From contig NZ_OENE01000019.1 of NCBI RefSeq assembly GCF_900239495.1, positions 1 to 64,000 of the forward strand: 64,000 nucleotides of DNA, in the 5' to 3' direction. A program made the position numbers and the translations under genes. Below, in pieces: positions 18,428 through 26,414 of the stretch. Source of the DNA: Tenacibaculum finnmarkense genomovar ulcerans. Its GTDB lineage: Bacteria; Bacteroidota; Bacteroidia; Flavobacteriales; Flavobacteriaceae. The notes below the pieces were generated by a model that worked only from the letters and a program-made list of their open reading frames with translations, was not told the origin of the DNA and searched no databases. Each line of letters begins with the position of its first letter. Positions within the stretch are counted from its first letter, which is position 1.

Positions 18428-18466
18428 ATTATTCAATAATATGAAAAAATATTTAAAGAGCAATTA

Positions 18467-18691
18467 AGAGCCTGTTTAAAAATTAAATAAATTGTCAGTT
18501 GTCAGTTCGAGTGATTTTTTTTCTTTAAATTCCTTTTAGTCATTAAAACCCCTCGAATTGACAATAATCATCAAAAAAAGCTAAAAAACAGGTCAAATCA
18601 GGACGCGAAACTGAAGTAAATTCAGTTTGACGGATTCGATTTCTTATTTTTCTGTTGTAAAACTTTTTTAGATGAAATTTAAACAGGCTCT
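18467..18691. mobile_element. 225-bp MITE-like element with terminal inverted repeats
   Basis: This stretch fills most of the 361-bp gap between genes. The perfect 14-nt ends are AGAGCCTGTTTAAA at 18467-18480 and its reverse complement at 18678-18691. Inside are a family B hairpin (arms 18499-18511 and 18552-18564, one wobble) and a second perfect 8-bp hairpin (18608-18615/18621-18628). No open reading frame of note is present. Size and structure suggest a non-autonomous transposable element. A clear target-site duplication is not visible, and no matching transposase lies in the window. Confidence 0.6.
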
Positions 18692-18747
18692 AAGAGCTTA
18701 TTGATTTTTTATTTGTGCTATTATTACGAGTTTTTTGTTTTAAAAAA

Positions 18748-21681
18748 TTAACGCAATGCTTCTTTTAAAATAGTAACAGGATGTTTGGCAATACGTTTTG
18801 TACCGTCAAAAATTTGATGACGACAACTTGTACCCGCTGCTACAATTTCGGTATCTGTAGTACAGTTTCTAATTTTAGGAAATAAGGTGTCTTCGCCAAC
18901 TTGCATACTTACTTTATAATGTTCTTTTTCATACCCAAAAGAACCAGCCATTCCGCAACAACCTGTATTTAGAATAGTAACTTTATAGTTTTTAGGAATA
19001 TTTAAAATTGAAAAACTAGCCTGAGTTGATGACAATGCTTTTTGATGACAATGTCCATGAATTTTAAGCGTTTTAGTATCTTTGGTAAATAACGCTGTAT
19101 CTATATTTTCTTTTTGATTTTCAGCAGCTAAAAACTCTTCAAAAGTAAACACATTTTTAGCGATTTTTTTAGCCGAAATTTTATCATCAGCCAAACGAAT
19201 ATATTCATCTCTAAACGTTAAAATTGCCGAAGGTTCTATTCCTATTAATGGAGTTTCTTCGGATATTAACTCTTTAAAAATAGCTACATTTTTATTAGCA
19301 AGTATTTTTGCTTGGTTTAAAAAACCTTTAGAAATATGACTTCTTCCACTTTCTTCGTGTGCTATGTTTTTAACTTGATAGCCTAATTTTTCTAATAAAA
19401 TAACAGCGTCTTTACCAATTTCAGCATCATAAAAATTAGTGAATTCATCGTTAAATAAATAGATTGTTTTTTGAGGTTTTTCGCCTGATTTATTTTTATT
19501 TATTGAGGCTGTATTTCTATTTTTAAGCCAAGCATTTACGGTTTGTTTAGCTAACTTTGGAACAGTTCGCTGAGTAGCAACGCCCATTATTTTTTTAGCA
19601 ATAAGTGTATTTGTAAAAAAGTTGGTAATAGTAGGGATTTTACTTCCTAATTTATTAATTTTTGCGTTGTTTGCAAATAAAGTACTTCTAAATGAATAAC
19701 CATTTGTTTCTTGATATTGATATAAAAATTCGGCTTTCATCGAAGCAATATCAACATTACTTGGGCATTCTGTAGCACAAGCTTTACAACTTAAACATAA
19801 ATCTAAAACTTGCTTCAATTCTTTAGAATCGAATTTATTTTCAGCCGTATTATTGGTTAAAACTTCTCGCAACATATTTGCTCGTGCACGCGTTGTTTCT
19901 TTTTCGTTTCTGGTAGCTCTGTAACTCGGGCATAATGTTCCGCCTGCTTCTGGTGATTTTCTACAATCTCCTGAGCCATTGCATTTTTCCGCTAATTTTA
20001 AAATTCCTTCACTTTGCGAAAAATCTTGTAATGTTTTTATAACAGGTTCTTTTCTGTCAATTTCATAGCGTAAATTTTTATCCATCGGAAAAGCGTCGGT
20101 AATTTTTCCTTGGTTAAAAACATTCTGCGGATCAAAGGCTTTTTTTATCCTTCTTAATAAGTCATAATTTGCATTACCAATCATTAACGGAATAAATTCG
20201 GCACGAACAATTCCATCACCATGTTCGCCACTAAACGACCCTTTATATTTTTTTACTAATTCTGCCGTTTCTGTGGTTATTTTTCTAAATAAAACAACAT
20301 CTTCTTTTTTCTTTAAGTTTAAAATCGGACGTAAATGCAATTCCCCAGCACCAGCATGCGCATAATAAACGGCATCTTGCTGATATTTATCCATAATTTG
20401 AGTAAACTCTTCAATATACTCGGGCAAATCTTCCAAAGCAACGGCAGTATCTTCAATACAAGCAACGGCTTTCATATCGCCAACAATATTCCCTAATAAT
20501 CCTAAACCTGCTTTTCGCAAGTGATGCACTTTTGCAATATCATCGCCATAAACTTTAGGGTAATGATGCCCGAAATTATTCGCTTTTAAATCTTCAATTA
20601 ATTTATCAGCTTGAATTTCGGCATCTTCTAAAGTATCCGAAGAAACCTCTAACATTAAAACTGCCTCAGGGTCGCCTTGTAAAAAGAATCGGTTTTTAGC
20701 TTGTTCTCGGTTGTTTTTGGTACAATCTAAAATAACTTTGTCCATTAATTCACAGGCATACAATTTATGTTTCATTGCGGTAACCGTAGCTTTTAAACTT
20801 TGGTTGATACTTGTAAAATGTGGGCAGACCATAATACTAAAAGTAGGAGGTAGGCTGTCTAATTGTATGGTGATTTCTGTAGAAAAAACCAAGGTTCCTT
20901 CGCTTCCTGATAAAAATTTTGCAGGATTTATAGTTGTTTCATTTCCTCCGAATAAATCAGATTTTAAAAATTCATCCACAGCATATCCTGTATTTCTTCT
21001 ATGGATTTCTGGCTTTGGAAACTCCTTTATAATTTCTTTTTGAATTGCTTCTTGAGAAAGTTCGTTGTAAATAGTTTTATAAATAGCTCCTTCTAAAGTT
21101 TGAATTATTTTTTTCTGATGAAATTCTTGCGAGGTAATTTCTGAGAAAAGAACATCGCTACTATCGGCTAAAATTCCTTGTATAGCAATTACTTTATCGC
21201 GAGTAACTCCGTAGCGAATTGAGGTGCTTCCTGATGAATTATTCCCAACCATTCCACCAATCATACAGCGATTAGAAGTGGAAGTATTAGGTCCGAAAAA
21301 TAATCCGTAGGGTTTTAAAAATCGATTTAAATCATCACGAATAATTCCAGGTTGTACGGTAATTGTTTTATTTTTTTCATCAAAAGATAATATATTGGTA
21401 AAATGCTTCGAAACATCGACCACAATTCCATCACCAACACATTGCCCTGCTAACGAAGTTCCTGCAGTTCTAGGAATTAATGTAACGTTATTTTTGGTAG
21501 CAAAATTAATTAGTATTTTAATATCTTTTGCATCTTTCGGATAAGCAACCGCTAATGGAATTTTTCGATATACAGAGGCATCCGTAGCATATAAGCTTTT
21601 ATGTAAATCATCAAAAAATAAGGTTCCTTGTAAGCTTTTATCTAAATTTAATAATAGTTTTTTATCTGTCATCGCTGTCAT
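18748..21681 (-). CDS. FAD/Fe-S oxidoreductase, D-2-hydroxyglutarate dehydrogenase (YdiJ) type
   Basis: A 977-residue fusion of a GlcD-like flavoprotein and a GlcF-like iron-sulfur part. Residues about 30-200 carry the FAD_binding_4 fold (PRTAGTSLAGQCVGDGIVVD, MVGNNSSG). Residues about 220-530 are the FAD-oxidase C domain, with FSGEHGDGIVR. Cysteine clusters follow: CNGSGDC, then CLSCKACATECP; the C-terminal CCG domain has GHCHQKAL and GCCGMAGSFG. E. coli YdiJ of this architecture oxidises D-2-hydroxyglutarate to 2-oxoglutarate; D-lactate is the alternative. A second in-frame ATG at 21672 is an alternative start. It follows an Lrp regulator by 13 bp. Confidence 0.85.
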   Translation of the reverse strand: MTAMTDKKLLLNLDKSLQGTLFFDDLHKSLYATDASVYRKIPLAVAYPKDAKDIKILINFATKNNVTLIPRTAGTSLAGQCVGDGIVVDVSKHFTNILSFDEKNKTITVQPGIIRDDLNRFLKPYGLFFGPNTSTSNRCMIGGMVGNNSSGSTSIRYGVTRDKVIAIQGILADSSDVLFSEITSQEFHQKKIIQTLEGAIYKTIYNELSQEAIQKEIIKEFPKPEIHRRNTGYAVDEFLKSDLFGGNETTINPAKFLSGSEGTLVFSTEITIQLDSLPPTFSIMVCPHFTSINQSLKATVTAMKHKLYACELMDKVILDCTKNNREQAKNRFFLQGDPEAVLMLEVSSDTLEDAEIQADKLIEDLKANNFGHHYPKVYGDDIAKVHHLRKAGLGLLGNIVGDMKAVACIEDTAVALEDLPEYIEEFTQIMDKYQQDAVYYAHAGAGELHLRPILNLKKKEDVVLFRKITTETAELVKKYKGSFSGEHGDGIVRAEFIPLMIGNANYDLLRRIKKAFDPQNVFNQGKITDAFPMDKNLRYEIDRKEPVIKTLQDFSQSEGILKLAEKCNGSGDCRKSPEAGGTLCPSYRATRNEKETTRARANMLREVLTNNTAENKFDSKELKQVLDLCLSCKACATECPSNVDIASMKAEFLYQYQETNGYSFRSTLFANNAKINKLGSKIPTITNFFTNTLIAKKIMGVATQRTVPKLAKQTVNAWLKNRNTASINKNKSGEKPQKTIYLFNDEFTNFYDAEIGKDAVILLEKLGYQVKNIAHEESGRSHISKGFLNQAKILANKNVAIFKELISEETPLIGIEPSAILTFRDEYIRLADDKISAKKIAKNVFTFEEFLAAENQKENIDTALFTKDTKTLKIHGHCHQKALSSTQASFSILNIPKNYKVTILNTGCCGMAGSFGYEKEHYKVSMQVGEDTLFPKIRNCTTDTEIVAAGTSCRHQIFDGTKRIAKHPVTILKEALR

Positions 21682-21694
21682 TTTTTTCTTTTAA

Positions 21695-22153
21695 TTACTC
21701 AATAGGAATATTTCTTTTAAAGCAGGTATCAAAGCAAATAAAAGTGTCAGTTCCTGCAACGCCGTTTATTAAATGTACGTTATCGTATAGTATTTTTTGC
21801 AAATGTTCATTGTCTTTGGCGTAAATTAAGATAAAAATGGCATAATTACCCGACACAAAATTACATTCGGTAATTTCAGGGATTTTTTCTAAAGCCTTCA
21901 TAACCTCTTTTGCAAAACGTGCTTCTCGCAAGCGAATACCAGTGTATGATTTGGTTTTATAGCCTAATTTATTTTCTTCTAAAATAAATTCAGCATTTTT
22001 TATAACCCCTTCGGTAGTGAGTTTTTTTATCCGCTGATGAATTAAAGAATTCGAAACATTTAGTTCTTCAGCTATTTGCGAATAAGCTTTTCGAGCATCG
22101 GAACGTAATTTTAGTAGTATTTGTTTATCGATATAATCAAATTGATTATTCAT
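21695..22153 (-). CDS. Lrp/AsnC-family transcriptional regulator
   Basis: A 152-residue regulator: N-terminal winged helix-turn-helix (DKQILLKLRSDARKAYSQIAEELNVSNS is the canonical region, abbreviated as DKQILLKL...LNVSNS) and C-terminal RAM domain that binds amino acids (SGNYAIFILIYAKDNEHLQK). Such proteins sense amino acids and usually control adjacent catabolic genes. It lies between the dehydrogenase (13 bp downstream, same strand) and a divergent HglS-like gene (start 156 bp away), so one regulator can act on both through the 22154-22308 gap. Confidence 0.9.
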   Translation of the reverse strand: MNNQFDYIDKQILLKLRSDARKAYSQIAEELNVSNSLIHQRIKKLTTEGVIKNAEFILEENKLGYKTKSYTGIRLREARFAKEVMKALEKIPEITECNFVSGNYAIFILIYAKDNEHLQKILYDNVHLINGVAGTDTFICFDTCFKRNIPIE

Positions 22154-22308
22154 TTTCTATTTTTTGATTGAGAGAATGTTATTTTGGTTTTTTAAAGCTG
22201 ATAATTTTATTGTTTTACCATAAAATAACTAATTAAGGTGTAAAATTAATCATTTTAAGCTTTTATTAAAAGGAATATGATTTAATTTGTAGTAAAAATT
22301 ATCAAAAC

Positions 22309-23112
22309 ATGACAACAGCACAAATATTTGACAAATTATGGAAAGAATACTCAGAGCGTACTCCTTCTGCACAAAAAATCAATGATTTATTTAAAGCAAA
22401 AGGTAATGAGATTTATAATGATCACGTTGCTTTTAGAACTTTTGATGATGAACGTGTAAATATTGAAGTATTAGCAGCACCATTTTTAGCCGCTGGTTAT
22501 AAGGAATGTGGCGATTATACTTTTGAAGCAAAAAAATTATATGCCAAACATTACGAGCATACCACCGATAAAAATGCACCACGTGTATTTATTAGTCAGT
22601 TAAAAACAAAAGAGTTTTCGGCGGAATTACAAGCAACTGTAAAACGTTTAATCGATGGATTATCTGAAGAAGATTTAAACCCTGCCGAGTTAGTTTTTAA
22701 AGGTCGTTTATGGGAACAACCTTCTTTTGAAGTTTATGAAAAATTACAAGCAGAAACAGAATATGCTGCATGGTTATATGTAAACGGATTTTGTTCAAAT
22801 CACTTTACAGTAGATGTAAATAAATTAGCGACTTTTAAATCATTGCAAGAAGTAAACGAATTTTTAAAAGAGAAAGGTTTTAAAATGAATACTTCTGGTG
22901 GCGAAATTAAAGGAACTCCAGCGGTATTTTTAGAGCAATCAAGTGTTTTAGCTGATAGAATTCCTGTAGCTTTTAAAGAAGTTACCAAAGAAATTACGTC
23001 TTGTTATTATGAGTTTGCTTTCCGTCATGCCATGGAAAACGGTGAATTATATTCTGGTTTTATTGCAGGTTCAGCCGATAAAATTTTTGAAAGTACCGAT
23101 ATGAAATTGTAA
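22309..23112 (+). CDS. DUF1338 protein, 2-oxoadipate dioxygenase/decarboxylase (HglS) type
   Basis: A 267-residue metalloenzyme family member. HglS converts 2-oxoadipate to D-2-hydroxyglutarate in bacterial and plant lysine breakdown, using Fe(II). The expected metal ligands are present: H39 (YNDHVAFRTF), H165 (CSNHFTVDV) and E235 (CYYEFAF), along with R43, which binds the substrate carboxylate in HglS. The protein is shorter than the roughly 450-residue Pseudomonas enzyme, as usual for Bacteroidota copies. Divergent Lrp and a YdiJ-type dehydrogenase next door support the assignment. Function is inferred from family plus context. Confidence 0.82.
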   Translation: MTTAQIFDKLWKEYSERTPSAQKINDLFKAKGNEIYNDHVAFRTFDDERVNIEVLAAPFLAAGYKECGDYTFEAKKLYAKHYEHTTDKNAPRVFISQLKTKEFSAELQATVKRLIDGLSEEDLNPAELVFKGRLWEQPSFEVYEKLQAETEYAAWLYVNGFCSNHFTVDVNKLATFKSLQEVNEFLKEKGFKMNTSGGEIKGTPAVFLEQSSVLADRIPVAFKEVTKEITSCYYEFAFRHAMENGELYSGFIAGSADKIFESTDMKL

Positions 23113-23160
23113 TCCCCCTTTATTTAGAAATGTTATTTTAATAGCTTTTTTATATGTTAA

Positions 23161-23208
23161 AAAAAGTCGTGCATCGAGCTGTAATAGCTTGATATACGGT
23201 TTTTTTTT
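23161..23208 (+). terminator. Terminator of the DUF1338 gene
   Basis: ATCGAGCT and AGCTTGAT arms with a 5-nt loop, an imperfect outer stem, and a run of Ts at 23200-23208. Confidence 0.7.
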
Positions 23209-23280
23209 GTTTGATGATTAAAGTTTTTTTAATAATTGAATTCAGTATGACAGATAATCTGATTTAATTAAATGTAAGGT

Positions 23281-23315
23281 TTGTTTGTCTAATTGTAATG
23301 TTTATTTTACATTTG
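23281..23315 (+). promoter_or_regulatory. Full flavobacterial promoter before the membrane protein
   Basis: TTGTTTG at 23281-23287 as the -33 box, 20-nt spacer, and TACATTTG at 23308-23315 as the -7 box. Transcription would begin near 23321, which favours the ATG at 23339 over the one at 23327. Confidence 0.55.
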
Positions 23316-23338
23316 ATAAACTTTAAATGATAATTATT

Positions 23339-23779
23339 ATGAAATTAGATTATTTATTTCCTTATAAATTTAAAAAAACAGGATGGATTTTACTTGTTAG
23401 TTCTCTGATTATTGGCTTGGTTACCTTAATTTACGAGTATGAACCAAATTGTTTAACTTTTAAAGTTCCTGCTATTTTTATAGATGAAAATAATAAATTT
23501 GGAATGGTTAAAAATAATATTTTAAATGAAATTTTAGGAGTTCTAATTATTATCAGTTCTTTACTTGTTGCTTTTTCTAGAGAGAATATAGAAGATGAAT
23601 ATATTTCGAAAATAAGATTAGAGTCGTTAGTTTGGGCAGTATATGTTAACTATGGTATTCTTTTATTTTCTTTTTTATTTATTTATGATCTTTCCTTTTT
23701 ATGGGTTATGATTTTTAATATGTTTACGGTTTTATTATTTTTTATAATAAGATTTAATTGGAAAATTTATAAACTTTAA
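23339..23779 (+). CDS. Small four-helix membrane protein
   Basis: A 146-residue protein with four predicted membrane helices (WILLVSSLIIGLVTLIY; ILGVLIIISSLLVAF; SLVWAVYVNYGILLFSF; FLWVMIFNMFTVLLFFI). I do not recognise the family by name. It is followed after 13 bp by a short Cro/CI-type regulator, a common two-gene arrangement in Bacteroidota and Firmicutes in which the regulator may control the membrane protein. Start at 23339 chosen by promoter position; 23327 also possible. Confidence 0.7.
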   Translation: MKLDYLFPYKFKKTGWILLVSSLIIGLVTLIYEYEPNCLTFKVPAIFIDENNKFGMVKNNILNEILGVLIIISSLLVAFSRENIEDEYISKIRLESLVWAVYVNYGILLFSFLFIYDLSFLWVMIFNMFTVLLFFIIRFNWKIYKL

Positions 23780-23792
23780 AAGTCAGCTAATT

Positions 23793-23999
23793 ATGAAGAA
23801 TACTATAAAAGTTGAAAGAGCTAAAAAAAATATTACTCAAGCGGAGTTGGCTAAATTAGCTAAGGTTAGTAGGCAAACAATAAATGCTTTAGAGTTAGGG
23901 AAGTACGTTCCGTCAACAGTTTTAGCATTAAAATTAGCTCATGTTTTTGAGGTTGAAGTAGGTGTAATCTTTGCCTTAGAAGAATCTGATTGGGTTTAA
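23793..23999 (+). CDS. Short Cro/CI-type (XRE) helix-turn-helix regulator
   Basis: 68 residues, essentially a bare HTH_3 domain: TQAELAKLAKVSRQTINALE is the recognition helix region. This YozG-like size class usually autoregulates a small operon with an integral membrane partner, which here is the gene 13 bp upstream. It ends in a bidirectional terminator at 24020-24051. Confidence 0.88.
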   Translation: MKNTIKVERAKKNITQAELAKLAKVSRQTINALELGKYVPSTVLALKLAHVFEVEVGVIFALEESDWV

Positions 24000-24019
24000 G
24001 ATAAAATTATTTTTCAGCA

Positions 24020-24051
24020 AAAAAAGCCTTAGATTTTATCTAAGGCTTTTG
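24020..24051. terminator. Bidirectional terminator
   Basis: AAAAGCCTTAGA and TCTAAGGCTTTT flank a 5-nt loop. It lies between the converging XRE and YceI genes and has A and T tracts on both sides. Confidence 0.9.
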
Positions 24052-24075
24052 TAAAATAAACTAAAAATTTCAGTA

Positions 24076-24717
24076 TTATTTAAAAGTAGAAGTGATGTTT
24101 ATTGCTACATCATCCCAGGTTTTAGAAACCCCGTCATCTCCTTTATGTAAATCTTTACAAGCTTCATTTAAAGAGGCTAATGCTTTTGCTGCATTCCAAT
24201 TTGTAATTTTTAAATTTCCTGTTATGCTAAAAACTTTTCCGTTAATTGTATAGGTAAACGCAAGTTTTTTAGTAACACCATTCATGGTAATATCAGCATA
24301 ACCAGTAGTATCGTTTTCTAAAACTAATTTACCAGAAAGTAATTTAGTGTTGTCCATAATACCAAAGAAAAATTTCTTAATTTTAAAATCTCTACTTGAT
24401 TCTTTTGTAAAAACACTACTTACAGGTATTGAAAATTCGGCATTATTAATTGCTTCTTTAACAGTATTTCCTTTTCCATTAGCAGTTATTGTAACTTTTT
24501 TGAAAATACCATTTACAGGTGCTTTTTTTGTTGTTTTGTAAGCTGTCCAATTAATAGCATTATTTGCATCTTGCAATACAAAAGCAAATTTTTCGGCAAT
24601 TACTTCTTTTTTAATTACTTCCTTTTTAGTCGTTGTTTCCTTTTTAGCAGTCGAATTACAAGAAATTAAGCTACTAACAGCAATAAATACGAATAAAGAA
24701 TAAATGATTTTTTTCAT
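24076..24717 (-). CDS. YceI-family lipoprotein
   Basis: A 213-residue lipoprotein with lipobox SLISC (C20). The lipocalin-like YceI barrel is evident from NNAINWTAYKTTKKAPVNG, FKIKKFFFGIMDN, and LAFTYTINGK. Family members bind isoprenoid or fatty-acyl chains in the periplasm. Residues 23-45 are a Lys/Thr/Glu-rich linker (repeated KKE units). An acyl-CoA-binding protein gene lies directly upstream with 5 bp between them. Confidence 0.87.
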   Translation of the reverse strand: MKKIIYSLFVFIAVSSLISCNSTAKKETTTKKEVIKKEVIAEKFAFVLQDANNAINWTAYKTTKKAPVNGIFKKVTITANGKGNTVKEAINNAEFSIPVSSVFTKESSRDFKIKKFFFGIMDNTKLLSGKLVLENDTTGYADITMNGVTKKLAFTYTINGKVFSITGNLKITNWNAAKALASLNEACKDLHKGDDGVSKTWDDVAINITSTFK

Positions 24718-24722
24718 GATAA

Positions 24723-24986
24723 TTATTTTATAATTGAATTGACTAAGTTGATGTATTCTTGTTTTGCTTGATTTTCATTCATGCCTCTTAATTGTATCCA
24801 GGCATTAAATTTAAAGCTATTTCTTAAATTGTCATTGTCATTTTCATTAAGGGCAAACATATCTCCTTTTACAGCTTGTTTGTAGTAACTGTAAAGCCTA
24901 AGCATAGTATCGGGAGGTAGCTTTTCTTTAATACTAGAAGCTTTTTCGTAAGCTTCTTTAAATTGTATGTCTAAAGTATTTAGCAT
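24723..24986 (-). CDS. Acyl-CoA-binding protein
   Basis: An 87-residue four-helix ACBP. Conserved positions include LYSYYKQAVKGD (acyl-CoA pocket) and FKFNAWIQLRGMNENQAKQEYI. The start at 24986 gives the family length; the longer reading to 25046 overlaps the end of cdsA and adds a nonconserved extension. It binds long-chain acyl-CoA in the cytosol. Bacterial copies often lie with lipid genes; here it follows cdsA. Confidence 0.9.
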   Translation of the reverse strand: MLNTLDIQFKEAYEKASSIKEKLPPDTMLRLYSYYKQAVKGDMFALNENDNDNLRNSFKFNAWIQLRGMNENQAKQEYINLVNSIIK

Positions 24987-25005
24987 AAAAAATAATCGGG
25001 TATAA

Positions 25006-25809
25006 TTACAGTATATAATGTATGTATAAGTAAACGAACGGCGCAAGGAAAAACAAGCTATCGAGCCTGTCTAATAAACCTCCATGACCAGGCATAATTG
25101 TACCGCTGTCTTTAATGTTTGCTTGCCTTTTAAATTTAGATTCGACTAAATCGCCTAAAGAACCAAATACAGCAACAATAATGGCTATAAATATCCAATT
25201 TAATATTGAAAAAGAGCTAGGATATTCTCCGAATTTTCCAATTAAAACAGCCCCTAAAACAGCAAATAATACACCACCAATAAAACCTTCAATTGTTTTT
25301 TTAGGAGATACTGCTTCAAAGAGTTTGTGTTTTCCAAAATTTTTACCAACTAAAAAGGCAAAACTATCGTTTGTCCAAATTAATAAAATGATATAAATTA
25401 TAATATTTGGATGATAATTACCTTGAATAAATGGTAGCTTTATTAAAAAATAAAATGGTAGTATTAAATAGATACTATGTAAAAATATTTTTTGTAGGGT
25501 AGTGGTCGTTTTTATTGGTTTTGTAGTAAGTAAATAATAAAGTAATCCTACTAAGCCAACTAATGAAAATCCGATTAAAAAACCACCAATATAAAGCGGT
25601 ATTTTAATAGTAGCAACATAAATAATAGCCAGCAAAAGCACATAGGGTACTATATTTTTTAGCTGTAATATTCTTGAAAATTCAAAAACACAGATAGCTG
25701 AAAAAATAGCGATTAATACAATATATGATTCTGCAGAAAAAAGGATTGCTGCTATGAAAATTATAGCATAAACAAGTCCTGAAATACTTCTAGTTATTAG
25801 GTTGCGCAT
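25006..25809 (-). CDS. cdsA: Phosphatidate cytidylyltransferase (CDP-diglyceride synthase)
   Basis: A 267-residue integral membrane enzyme that makes CDP-diacylglycerol from phosphatidate and CTP, the branch point of phospholipid synthesis. Many membrane helices are visible, and the CDS signature SLGDLVESKFKRQANIKDSG followed by MPGHGGLLDRLDS is intact near the C-terminus. It sits 3 bp downstream of the LUD gene in a leftward operon RsfS-FtsH-LUD-CdsA-ACBP. Confidence 0.96.
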   Translation of the reverse strand: MRNLITRSISGLVYAIIFIAAILFSAESYIVLIAIFSAICVFEFSRILQLKNIVPYVLLLAIIYVATIKIPLYIGGFLIGFSLVGLVGLLYYLLTTKPIKTTTTLQKIFLHSIYLILPFYFLIKLPFIQGNYHPNIIIYIILLIWTNDSFAFLVGKNFGKHKLFEAVSPKKTIEGFIGGVLFAVLGAVLIGKFGEYPSSFSILNWIFIAIIVAVFGSLGDLVESKFKRQANIKDSGTIMPGHGGLLDRLDSLFFLAPFVYLYIHYIL

Positions 25810-25812
25810 AGT

Positions 25813-26403
25813 TTATAAGTCTTCAAAGAGAAGTAAATATAAGTTTTTTGAGTTACTATTACCATAACTTAAAAAACTACCATCTTCAACTTCTATTTTA
25901 TAATTTGTTGTTGAACAAATATTGGTAGGAATGTTTCCACTAAAATGTGTTTTTATACCTGTTAAACCTTCGCTCATATTTTTTACTAACTGACTTGTTG
26001 TAGCATAGACAATAAAGTTTTCAGAGTGAGAAGGTAATTTTTCACTTCCTAATTGATTTGAGGAAAATAAAATATCACCATTATTGGCAATTAAGTGTTC
26101 ACAGGAAGTAAAAAAAGGAATTTCTTTAGAAGGTTTTTCTTGGGTATAAGTACCTGTTTTTTTAGTAATTTTTAGTAGATCAAAATCAGAACAGGTAAGC
26201 TGTTTCCAGTTATTTTCTTGTAAAATTTGAATTAAATTAACCGATACTTCATCAATAGAAGTACAGTATAAAAATTTACCACCTTTGCTGATAAAATTAT
26301 GCACAAAGGAATCATCTAATGATAAATTAACTTCCTGTTCGTTAATTAATTTATCGTTAGATGATTTTTTATAGGATTTATATAATCTTTTTAAAAAGTT
26401 CAT
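25813..26403 (-). CDS. LUD-domain protein
   Basis: A 196-residue protein of the LutC/YkgG-like LUD family. Typical features are the middle region ITKKTGTYTQEKPSKEIPFFTSC and the later SEGLTGIKTHFSGN. LutC itself works in lactate use, but the Bacteroidota copies linked to ftsH and cdsA have no assigned function. Spacing is 11 bp from ftsH and 3 bp to cdsA, so co-transcription is likely. Confidence 0.8.
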   Translation of the reverse strand: MNFLKRLYKSYKKSSNDKLINEQEVNLSLDDSFVHNFISKGGKFLYCTSIDEVSVNLIQILQENNWKQLTCSDFDLLKITKKTGTYTQEKPSKEIPFFTSCEHLIANNGDILFSSNQLGSEKLPSHSENFIVYATTSQLVKNMSEGLTGIKTHFSGNIPTNICSTTNYKIEVEDGSFLSYGNSNSKNLYLLLFEDL

Positions 26404-26414
26404 TGAAATAAAAA

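Noticed and set aside
18456..18697. A target-site duplication AAGAGC flanking the 225-bp element.
   Set aside because: The repeat also occurs inside the terminal repeat and is offset from the ends, so it is not counted as a duplication.
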